Part shown: positions 35,359 through 42,727 of the stretch, in pieces
Position numbering within the stretch: position 1 is the first letter of the stretch
Layout: each line of letters opens with the position of its first letter
Origin: Pseudodesulfovibrio senegalensis
Lineage (GTDB): Bacteria; Desulfobacterota; Desulfovibrionia; Desulfovibrionales; Desulfovibrionaceae
Direction of reading: 5' to 3'
DNA: 64,000 nt
NCBI RefSeq assembly: GCF_008830225.1
Contig: NZ_WAIE01000001.1
Location: forward strand, 496,001 to 560,000
Made by a program: the position numbers and the translations under genes
The notes under the pieces: generated by a model
Told to the model about the DNA's origin: nothing
The model's database searches: none
The model's input: the letters and a program-made list of their open reading frames with translations, nothing else

Positions 35359-36729
35359 TTATTTCCCGGCCGCGAATCCGGCCAGACAGGGCCGCAGGTC
35401 TTCCCAGGAAACCACGGCGTCGATGAGTTCTTCGTCAAGAAATCGTTGCGGGTCCAAGGCTCCGGCGAGCATCTCCCGTGCTGCGTTCCGGGCGGGCTCG
35501 GGCATGTCCCGGTCATCGCTGAACCGGGCGATGGCTTCCGGACCGAATACGGAAATGGATGCGCCGGGCAGGGCCCAGAATTTCGCGCCGAATCCGGCTC
35601 CGGCCATGGCGTAGAGTCCGGCGGAATACGCCTTGCGCACCACGGCGCAGACCTTGGGAGAGGGGCTGTTCGCAATGGCGGCATAGAGGTCCGCGGCCGC
35701 CTGAACGATGCCGTGGTGCTCCACCTGTTCGCCGATCATGAATCCCGGGGTGTCGGCCAGAAATGCCACGGGCATGGCGAACTGGCCGCAGAGCCGGATG
35801 AAGCGTGTCATCTTGCGGCACGTCTCGGGAAAGAGCACTCCGCCGCGCACCGTGGAGTCGGACGCCACCACGGCCAGCGGCCGTCCCTGCACGCGGCACA
35901 GTCCGGTGATGCATTCCCCGGCATGCTCCGCACCCATCTCAAGCCAGGAGCCGCCGTCGGCCACGCCCTTGATGACAGTGTGCATGGCAAGGGGCGCGTT
36001 GAACCCGCATTCGGTCAGCCCCGGACCCAGCGCCGCCAGATCGTTGGCGGGCTGCACGGGCTTGGCCTCGGGAAACGGTTGGCCCGCCCTGTCCGGCCAG
36101 TAGGCGAGCCATTGGCGCATCCAGGTCAGCGCCCCGGCCTCGGTCTTTGCCGTGGCATGGGCAATGCCCGTGGTGGCCGCGTGAATCGTGGCGCCGCCAA
36201 GGCGCTGGAAATCTGTTTGCTGTCCGGTCATGTGGGTGACCGCGTCCGGACGGCCGATGCACAGGGCCGCGTCCTCGGTCATGATCAGGGCGTCACCCAG
36301 AGCCGAGGGAAACGACAGGGCCGCGCCGATGGTATCGAAGATGGCCGTCACCCGGGGGACCACTCCTTCCAGACGGGCAAGCGAGGCATAGGTGCCGCCG
36401 ATGCCCTGATCCCCGGCCAGCAGGCGCATGGCGTCCCGGGGAATGGGCGTCTTGCCCTTGAGCGTCTTCATGTGCGCGGGGATGTCCAGCAACTGGACCA
36501 GAGGCGCCGGATCGTCCGCAATATGTTGCAGAAAGGCCGCCTGCCGCTTGATGCCCTCGTAGGGCGAGGCCTTGACCGGGTTGTCCGTGTCCGTGGCCAG
36601 CACGTAAACCGGACGGCCGCCGATGCTGATGGTTCCCAGATGGTATCCGGCACCGTTCACGGGTCGCCATGGTTCGTAGGTGCCGGGGTCTGCCAGATGC
36701 AATATTCTGTTCAGGGACGGGGTGTTCAT
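35359..36729 (-). CDS. Carboxyltransferase subunit of a biotin-dependent carboxylase
   Basis: A 456-residue acyl-CoA carboxyltransferase (crotonase-like fold in two halves). Seen: AFLADTPGFMIGEQVEHHG in the second half, with the usual oxyanion-forming glycines, and GAGFGAKFWALPGASISVFGPE near the end. The N-terminal half is more divergent than in propionyl-CoA carboxylase beta chains and the total is about 50 residues shorter. This suggests an unusual acyl-CoA acceptor. The start ATG at 36729 overlaps the stop of the degenerate E1-like gene (ATGA). Confidence 0.85.
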   Translation of the reverse strand: MNTPSLNRILHLADPGTYEPWRPVNGAGYHLGTISIGGRPVYVLATDTDNPVKASPYEGIKRQAAFLQHIADDPAPLVQLLDIPAHMKTLKGKTPIPRDAMRLLAGDQGIGGTYASLARLEGVVPRVTAIFDTIGAALSFPSALGDALIMTEDAALCIGRPDAVTHMTGQQTDFQRLGGATIHAATTGIAHATAKTEAGALTWMRQWLAYWPDRAGQPFPEAKPVQPANDLAALGPGLTECGFNAPLAMHTVIKGVADGGSWLEMGAEHAGECITGLCRVQGRPLAVVASDSTVRGGVLFPETCRKMTRFIRLCGQFAMPVAFLADTPGFMIGEQVEHHGIVQAAADLYAAIANSPSPKVCAVVRKAYSAGLYAMAGAGFGAKFWALPGASISVFGPEAIARFSDDRDMPEPARNAAREMLAGALDPQRFLDEELIDAVVSWEDLRPCLAGFAAGK

Positions 36730-37433
36730 CGGCTGGTTTCCGTATTCGGAGCGGCGTGGCGCGTGAACCGCCGGTCCAGAGCGTTGAAGGTGACATATTC
36801 GGGCGCGGCGATCACGTCTGCCGGGGGGCGCATCCCGGTCAGGATCAGGGCGGCCTCGGCGGCTCCCATGCCAGCCTTGAGCGCAAGCCCGGCCGCCGTG
36901 CCGCCGCTGGCCGGGATTGGCTGTGGCAGGGCTGCGTACCATGATTCCGGGGTCTTTCCGCCGGGTGCAAAGACCACCATGAGGCTTCCCATGGGCAGGG
37001 GATGCGTGGCGATGAGAAATATTTCCATCGTTCGCGCCAGATCGGCCAGGGGAGTCTTGAGGTCCATCCGTTCCGGTTCCAGCGTATCAATGATGATTGC
37101 GGCGCCGCCCGCGAATTCCTGCAGTGACTCGGTGGATGCGCCGGCCATGTCGAGCGTGCGCACGCTGGTGTGGGGCGTGGTGTCGCGGATCACGTTCGCA
37201 AACGGCTCTTCGGAGCGGCCCAGCAGGTCCGGGCCGGAGCCCGGTTCAGCGTCCGAGTCGTCCGGCACGGTGAGCAGGCGGATTTCCCCCACGCCGAATC
37301 GGGCCAGCGTCTGGGCCTCGGTCTGGCACTGGTCGCGCGCTCCGGCCACGATCACCGTGGCGTCTTTGAGGCGGTGCTGTTGTTCGGGAGTGAAGAGACC
37401 GATGTTGCGCTGAAAGATTTCAAGGTATTCCAC
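36726..37433 (-). CDS. Degenerate E1-like (ThiF-family) protein
   Basis: First gene of the operon. About 235 residues, paralogous to the intact E1-like protein at 30139-30951: both start with an FTxExxxxL helix followed by VVVAG/VIVAG, and share the C-terminal AL-LTG-R-P-APE pattern. Here the nucleotide loop reads GARDQCQ, so the glycines are lost, and the aspartate-NRQ region is replaced by an acidic serine-rich stretch. It is probably an inactive partner in a heterodimeric E1, as in eukaryotic E1 pairs. The start is taken as the GTG at 37433 with GGAGG before it; a GTG at 37496 would add 21 residues. Confidence 0.72.
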   Translation of the reverse strand: MEYLEIFQRNIGLFTPEQQHRLKDATVIVAGARDQCQTEAQTLARFGVGEIRLLTVPDDSDAEPGSGPDLLGRSEEPFANVIRDTTPHTSVRTLDMAGASTESLQEFAGGAAIIIDTLEPERMDLKTPLADLARTMEIFLIATHPLPMGSLMVVFAPGGKTPESWYAALPQPIPASGGTAAGLALKAGMGAAEAALILTGMRPPADVIAAPEYVTFNALDRRFTRHAAPNTETSR

Positions 37434-37777
37434 CGGAACCTCCACGTTGAGAAAGGGCGTGGCGAGCTTCGTGTCTCTCCAAAGCCACCGGGACACAAGG
37501 GACGTTTTTTTGGGAAAAGATTGTTACATGTCACTATGCAGGTATTTCCCCGGTAACACAAGGGGGTACGACTGCCGGACTGTTGTTCTGAATTGACCGG
37601 GGCGCCCCGCACGTTCGTTCCAGAACCAATGGGAATGCCTGTTCTTTTGCGGTTTTTCTGTTCGGCCCGGGTGATGACTTTTGCGGTGGATCGCAACACG
37701 GCGTCGGGTCCGCATGAGCCGACATCCATAGTGTGTGTCACGTTTATAAAATTAATAGCAAAAATAGATTCAATATC

Positions 37778-37830
37778 TTGACTTGGTGTTACCACTTGTT
37801 TATCGTGCCATCTCCACAACTTGAGTTGTG
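37778..37830 (+). promoter_or_regulatory. Candidate promoter and dyad in the divergent region
   Basis: In the gap between the divergent operons (37497-37969), TTGACT at 37778 and TATCGT at 37801 are 17 bases apart, a fair -35/-10 pair for the plus operon. Just after it lies CACAACTTGAGTTGTG (37815-37830), an inverted repeat that could be an operator. A long leader of about 140 bases to the start codon would follow. The AT-rich stretch 37741-37775 may serve the minus operon. I see no gene in this gap. Confidence 0.4.
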
Positions 37831-37969
37831 AATGCATCCTGCGGGAAGGGTTTTTCTGACCTTAGGGCGAGCGCATATTGACGTTTCGTTCTCCTGTGGT
37901 TGCACGTCGACGTCTTTCGCTCCCCCTTCATTTTCCTTCCTTCCTCGTGCGGGGTGCCGAGGAGGTATC

Positions 37970-39592
37970 ATGACAGATTCCATAGCCGTTCAGAAGGCCC
38001 GTTCAACCTTCGGTTCGGATGTGAGCGCGCAGGAGATCGTTTCCTGTTCCGGTAACGCGTTCGTCACCCATGTCCGCCTTGAGGGCGGGCGTGTAAACAA
38101 GGTTTGGAGCACCGGCCGCATGGTGCGGAACATGAATGTTCTGCTCCGGGGCGAGCTGGACGGGCAGGGCCGCCCGCGCTTCGTCAACCAGCCGCACTGC
38201 CTGTGCAACGACGGGCATGCGCTGGCCGCCATCCGGGCCGTGGAGGATCTGGCCGGGGTGGTGCTGCCGCACAGCGCCGTGCTGGTGCGCAGGATTGTCC
38301 AATCCCTGCGATGTATTCAGGAGCACCTGCTCCATTTCTATCAATTCCATTTATCCGACTGGGCAAGTCTTGCTGCCGCACTGGCCGCCGATGCCGTGGA
38401 AACGGCTCGGCTGAGCACGATGCCGGACGAGGACGCGGATCATTTCCGCATGGTTCGGGAACGGCTCGCCTCGCTGGCAAAGGCCCATCCCGCACCAATG
38501 CCCGAGGCCGCGTATCGTGGCGCCGGCGAATTGCATCTGCTGCTGTACGGCCACGCCCTGCGGGCAATCCGCGCGGGCGCGTCGCTCCAAACGGCTCTGG
38601 GTTTGCTGGGCTGCGGCCCCAAGGGCTTCAGTGCCTACCGTCTGGGCGGATTGTCGTCCGACCTCGACCTGGACGTGCCGGTCATCGGGCGGTTGCGCGC
38701 AGCTCTCGCGGAATGCCGGGATTTCGTTTCTTCGGTCTTTCCCGGTGACGTGGCGCACATTGCCCGCGTGTACGGCCCATGGGCCGAAAAGGGCCGGGGA
38801 CATGCCTTTCTGACATGGGACGGCGCCGGGCCGGGCAGCCTGATCGTTCCCGGAGCCGATGAGGCCTCATGGCGTGTTCTGCCTTCCGAGGGCGGAGCTG
38901 TCCGGGAGGAGTCCGAACCTGATTGGTGCAACGAAGACCGGAGCTGTTACCGTTTGTCCTCGGACTGGAACAGGCCGTCTTTTCGCTGGGAGCGGGATGA
39001 TTTTTTCTGGCTGTCGGCTCCCCGGCACGGTCGGGATGCTTGCGAAGTCGGTCCGCTGGCACGGGTGCTGGGCGGCTGGCTTCACGGCCGGGACGAGGTG
39101 CGGCAGACCATGACCGCGGTCCTCGATGACGGCGGACTATCCCTGGAGGCCATGAATTCCACCATGGGGCGGGTTCTGTCCCGCGCCATTGAGTGCGCGG
39201 CCGGGATGCGGTCCGTGTTCGGCTGGCTGGAGGAGTTGGAGGGCGTCTGGCAAGCCGAAGACCGGCATGACGCGGATTTCGTTCTGCCCGCGTCCGGGAC
39301 CGGTGTCGGCAGGGTGGAAGTGCCCCGGGGCAGCCTTGCGCATACGGTTTGCTGGGACCATGGCCGGATCGTGAACCACGAGTACCTGATTCCGTCGCTG
39401 TGGAATTTTTCCCCGCGCGATTCCCGGGGAGCGCCGGGACCGTTGGAAAGCGCACTTGCGGGCGCGTTCGTGGCCGACCCCGACAGCCCCGTGGAGATTC
39501 TGCGGACCCTGCATCAGTTGGACCCCTGCAATACCTGCCATGTGATGGTCGAGGACCGGGATACCGGTCGGACCTCCCTGATCACGGCCTGA
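37970..39592 (+). CDS. [NiFe]-hydrogenase large-subunit homologue with an altered metal site
   Basis: A 540-residue homologue of the [NiFe]-hydrogenase large subunit. Seen: STGRMVRNMNVLLRG near 48-62, then NDGHALAAIRAVED just after the first metal motif, HLLHFYQFHLSDW, SLWNFSPRD and VEILRTLHQLDPCNTC near the end, all at family positions. The first motif, C-G-V-C in hydrogenases, reads H76-C77-L78-C79. The second keeps C520 and C523 (DPCNTC) but lacks the histidine three residues on where a protease normally cuts, and 17 residues follow. No small-subunit gene is present. The ATG at 37970 has GGAGG before it. First gene of an operon with nitrogenase-like and hypCDE genes. Confidence 0.87.
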   Translation: MTDSIAVQKARSTFGSDVSAQEIVSCSGNAFVTHVRLEGGRVNKVWSTGRMVRNMNVLLRGELDGQGRPRFVNQPHCLCNDGHALAAIRAVEDLAGVVLPHSAVLVRRIVQSLRCIQEHLLHFYQFHLSDWASLAAALAADAVETARLSTMPDEDADHFRMVRERLASLAKAHPAPMPEAAYRGAGELHLLLYGHALRAIRAGASLQTALGLLGCGPKGFSAYRLGGLSSDLDLDVPVIGRLRAALAECRDFVSSVFPGDVAHIARVYGPWAEKGRGHAFLTWDGAGPGSLIVPGADEASWRVLPSEGGAVREESEPDWCNEDRSCYRLSSDWNRPSFRWERDDFFWLSAPRHGRDACEVGPLARVLGGWLHGRDEVRQTMTAVLDDGGLSLEAMNSTMGRVLSRAIECAAGMRSVFGWLEELEGVWQAEDRHDADFVLPASGTGVGRVEVPRGSLAHTVCWDHGRIVNHEYLIPSLWNFSPRDSRGAPGPLESALAGAFVADPDSPVEILRTLHQLDPCNTCHVMVEDRDTGRTSLITA

Positions 39593-39619
39593 CCCTCTTG
39601 TGAACAAAGGAAGCTGAAC

Positions 39620-40630
39620 ATGAATCGACAAACCATACGTGAACGCCTTGGGGATCATGCCGGGCAGGAAGCCCTGTTCGCCGAGGCGGACCGGGTGCGC
39701 CGGGAGCGGGTGGGCGATACCGCCCAGTTGCGCGGCGTGGTCCATTTCTCCAACTATTGCCGGTGCAACGACCTGTATTGCGGGCTGCTCAAGGACAACG
39801 GCCAGTGCAAACGGTTCCGCATGACCGAGGACGAGATCGTGGACACGGCAATGGCCATTGCCGAGGCAGGCCTGCGGACCGTGGTCCTGCAATCGGGCGA
39901 GGATCCGTACTACACGCGCTCCATGCTCTGTTCCATTATCGAGCGCATTCTGGACGGTGCGGACGTGGCCATTACTCTGAGCCTGGGCAAGCGTTCCCGC
40001 GACGATCTGGCAGCCTTTCGGGACGCCGGGGCCGAGCGGTACCTGATGAAACACGAAACCATGAATCCCGAACTGTACTCGCGCATGCGATCAGGGCTCC
40101 GGCTCGAGGATCGGTTGCATGCCATCGACGAACTGCGCGAACTGGGCTTTCAGGTGGGCGTTGGCAACATCGTGGGCCTGCCCGGGCAGACATTGGACGA
40201 CCTGTGCGAGGATATTCTCTTTTTTCAGGAATTCCAGCCGGACATGATCAACATCGGCCCGTTCATCCCCCATGCGCAGACACCGCTCAGGGACGAGGCG
40301 GCCGGAGACATGGAGCTGATGCTCCGGGTTTTCGCCCTGACGCGGATCGTCACGGGCAACACGCACATGGCCGCGGCCAACACCGTGGCCACGCTGGACC
40401 CGGACAACGGCCAGTATCGGGCCATGGCCCTGGGCGGGGCCAACGTCATCATGCCCAACTGCAACCCGTTTCTGAAGAGCCGGGAGGACAAGATCGAATA
40501 TGAATTCCAGATCACCACGCACAAGCGGTACGTTTCCGTGGACGAGGCCAGAAACGTGCTGAAGCGGGCCGGGAGGGTCCCGGGCGAGGACAAGGGACAT
40601 TCACTCAAAATGCAAGGAGAGCGGCATTGA
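39620..40630 (+). CDS. HydE-like radical SAM protein with an unusual cysteine motif
   Basis: A 336-residue radical SAM barrel of the HydE/PylB/BioB group. Seen: HFSNYCRCNDLYCGLL near residue 43-56, the HydE-like GLL and LQSGEDPYYT segments, and VGNIVGLPGQTLDDL (SAM-ribose region). The cluster motif expected as C-x3-C-x2-C reads C47-R-C49-N-D51-L-Y-C54, so the middle cysteine is aspartate and a new cysteine stands two residues earlier. The codons are clear (TGC CGG TGC AAC GAC). It ends four bases into the nifH-like gene. It is not the usual HydE of the hydF region; substrate unknown. Confidence 0.88.
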   Translation: MNRQTIRERLGDHAGQEALFAEADRVRRERVGDTAQLRGVVHFSNYCRCNDLYCGLLKDNGQCKRFRMTEDEIVDTAMAIAEAGLRTVVLQSGEDPYYTRSMLCSIIERILDGADVAITLSLGKRSRDDLAAFRDAGAERYLMKHETMNPELYSRMRSGLRLEDRLHAIDELRELGFQVGVGNIVGLPGQTLDDLCEDILFFQEFQPDMINIGPFIPHAQTPLRDEAAGDMELMLRVFALTRIVTGNTHMAAANTVATLDPDNGQYRAMALGGANVIMPNCNPFLKSREDKIEYEFQITTHKRYVSVDEARNVLKRAGRVPGEDKGHSLKMQGERH

Positions 40631-41394
40631 TCAAGGTAGCGATTTACGGCAAGGGCGGCATCGGCAAGTCCACGGTGACTTCCAGCATTTCCGCCGCACT
40701 GGGGCTGGAGGGGCACAACGTCATGCAACTGGGCTGCGATCCCAAGACCGATTCCACCATCAACCTGCTCGGGGGCACGCCTCCGCCACCGATCCTGCAA
40801 TACCTGCAGGAAAACGGGAAACCGGACACGCTGGACGCCATCGTCAAGCGCGGGTTCGGCAACGTGGCCTGCATGGAGGTGGGCGGTCCCACCCCCGGCG
40901 TGGGCTGTTTCGGCCGGGGCATGCTCACGGCTTTTGACCTGCTGGACGAGATGGGGGCCTATGAAGCCTACAGGCCGGACGTGGTTTTGTACGACATCAT
41001 GGCGGACGTGGTCTGCGGCGGCATTGCCGTACCCATGCGCGAGGGCTTTGCGGACAAGGTCTGCATCGTCACCTCGGGCGAAAAAATGGCCCTGCTGGCG
41101 GCCCGGAACATCATCACGGCCCTGCGCAATTTCGCGGACCGCAACTATGCGGAACTGGGCGGGCTGATTCTCAACTGCCGGGACATGGACAACGAGGTGG
41201 AGCGCGTGGAGGAGTTCGCGCACGAGATGGAGACCTCGGTCATCGGCGTGATCCCCCGCGACACGGCCATCCACCGTTTCGAGGAAGATGGGCGCACCGT
41301 CGTGGAGGGTGACCGTTCGCTCGCCACTTCGGAACGTTTCTTTGATCTGGCCCGGACCATCGTCGATTTCGGCGCTGGCCGCAACGCAGCCTGA
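40627..41394 (+). CDS. NifH-like ATP-dependent reductase
   Basis: A 255-residue homologue of nitrogenase iron protein. Seen: the P-loop GKGGIGKST near residues 8-16, GCDPKTDST, and the two cluster cysteines C94 (TPGVGCFGRG) and C130 (ADVVCGG). All parts needed for ATP-driven electron transfer from a bridging [4Fe-4S] cluster are present. It is more divergent than the true NifH at 57768 and starts with TTG, overlapping the radical SAM stop (TTGA), with AAGGAG upstream. It should deliver electrons to the D/K-like proteins encoded next. Confidence 0.92.
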   Translation: MIKVAIYGKGGIGKSTVTSSISAALGLEGHNVMQLGCDPKTDSTINLLGGTPPPPILQYLQENGKPDTLDAIVKRGFGNVACMEVGGPTPGVGCFGRGMLTAFDLLDEMGAYEAYRPDVVLYDIMADVVCGGIAVPMREGFADKVCIVTSGEKMALLAARNIITALRNFADRNYAELGGLILNCRDMDNEVERVEEFAHEMETSVIGVIPRDTAIHRFEEDGRTVVEGDRSLATSERFFDLARTIVDFGAGRNAA

Positions 41395-41419
41395 GCCACC
41401 ATACGGGAAGGAGATATAC

Positions 41420-42718
41420 ATGGAACTGGATCACGCCCGAATCCGGGTGGAAGACCTGAAATCGAAACCGGACTTTCCCTTTGCCCCGCTTGAGGGAGTG
41501 GGCCCCAACCTGGCCGGTTGGGGCGTCATAGAAACCTGCCTGCTGCTGCCCGAATCCGTGGCGGTCATGGTCGGGCCTTCGGCCTGCCTGCGCCATTCGG
41601 CCTTCATGGCCCACGCGCGCGGATTCACCGAGCGTTTCCACATGCTGTGCCTGTCCGAACTGGACATGTCCATGGGCAACCATCTGGGCAAGCTGGAAAA
41701 AGGCGTGGCCGACATCATCGCGCGCCGGGACGAGAAGGTCGTTTTCCTGATCGTGGGCTGCCCGGACTACATTCTGGGCACGGACTTCACCGGGGTCATC
41801 AACCGGCTGGAACAATCCACGGGCCGGAAGATCATTCTCGGGGCCATGGCGCCCATCACCATAGGGCTCAAGGAATCGCCGTTCACCTCGGCCTACACCT
41901 CGTTCTTCGATTTTCTGAAGGACGAAGAGCGTGTCGTAGACGACGGCGTGGTCAATCTGCTGGGAACGTTCATGCCGCTCTCGGATCAGGGCGAGCTGTA
42001 CCGGGTTCTCGGTGACGCGGGCATGGACGAGGTCATCCAGATTCCCCTGTGCCCGGACCTGAAGGCCTTTTCGCGCATGGCCCGGGGGAGGGCGTCGGTA
42101 GTCATGCATCCGCTGGCCAACGGGTTGAGCGGAAAAATGGAAAGCGAAATGGGCATTCCAACCTGTTTCGCGCCCACATCCTACGGGTTTGCGGCCATCC
42201 GTGAGCAGTACGCACGCATTGCCGAAGCCGTGGGTCGCTCTCTTGATATCGACAGGTACGAGCAGGACGCCCGGCAGGCGGCCGAACCCATGTTCGAGGA
42301 ATTGCGCGGCAAGTCCGTGGCCGTGGGGTGCAGCATCAACGGCAGCCCGTTCGAGCTGGCCTTGGCGCTGCTGGAGAACGGCGTGGACGTGGACACCTTG
42401 TTCGCGCGCGGCACCATCAAGCCCTATGAATGGGATCTTGTGGCCCGGCTGCGGGAAATCAGGCCGGAGATCATGGTCTACAACGCTTCCCATCCGGCGC
42501 TGTGCGGGCAAATCGAGCCGTTCGACCATGTGGAGGTCGCCTACGGTGTGGACGCGGGCATCTATTGCGCCAACGCGGCCAACGTGCCCCTGTCGCGCTA
42601 TCAGGAGCAGAAGTACGGCTTCGAGGCCACGCTCTGGATGCTGGAGCAGACCCGCGAGGCACTGGCAAATCCCGTTTCCAACCACGACTGGATCTACGGT
42701 CACGACTTCCTCATCTAA
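41420..42718 (+). CDS. NifD-like nitrogenase-family component-1 subunit
   Basis: A 432-residue oxidoreductase of the nitrogenase component-1 family. Seen: C40 (IETCLLL), C56 (GPSACLRH) and C114 (VGCPDYILGTDF), at the positions of the three cysteines that bind the P-cluster in NifD or the NB-cluster in protochlorophyllide reductase. The C-terminal half has no clear counterpart of the FeMo-cofactor cysteine and histidine sites. The ATG at 41420 has AAGGAGATATAC before it. It is not NifD, NifE or ChlN; it belongs to an unnamed nitrogenase-like branch. Forms a complex with the next gene's product by analogy. Confidence 0.87.
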   Translation: MELDHARIRVEDLKSKPDFPFAPLEGVGPNLAGWGVIETCLLLPESVAVMVGPSACLRHSAFMAHARGFTERFHMLCLSELDMSMGNHLGKLEKGVADIIARRDEKVVFLIVGCPDYILGTDFTGVINRLEQSTGRKIILGAMAPITIGLKESPFTSAYTSFFDFLKDEERVVDDGVVNLLGTFMPLSDQGELYRVLGDAGMDEVIQIPLCPDLKAFSRMARGRASVVMHPLANGLSGKMESEMGIPTCFAPTSYGFAAIREQYARIAEAVGRSLDIDRYEQDARQAAEPMFEELRGKSVAVGCSINGSPFELALALLENGVDVDTLFARGTIKPYEWDLVARLREIRPEIMVYNASHPALCGQIEPFDHVEVAYGVDAGIYCANAANVPLSRYQEQKYGFEATLWMLEQTREALANPVSNHDWIYGHDFLI

Positions 42719-42727
42719 GGGACACTC

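Noticed and set aside
33586-37413. A long open frame on the plus strand (about 1275 codons)
   Set aside because: It runs antisense to the carboxylase genes, has no family motif and a histidine/glycine-rich translation typical of reversed GC-rich genes.
36726-37496. Longer start (GTG at 37496) for the degenerate E1-like protein
   Set aside because: It has no ribosome site, while GTG at 37433 has GGAGG at good spacing; kept only as an alternative.
37970-39592. Calling the large-subunit homologue a normal [NiFe] hydrogenase
   Set aside because: No small subunit, altered first metal motif and no protease site.
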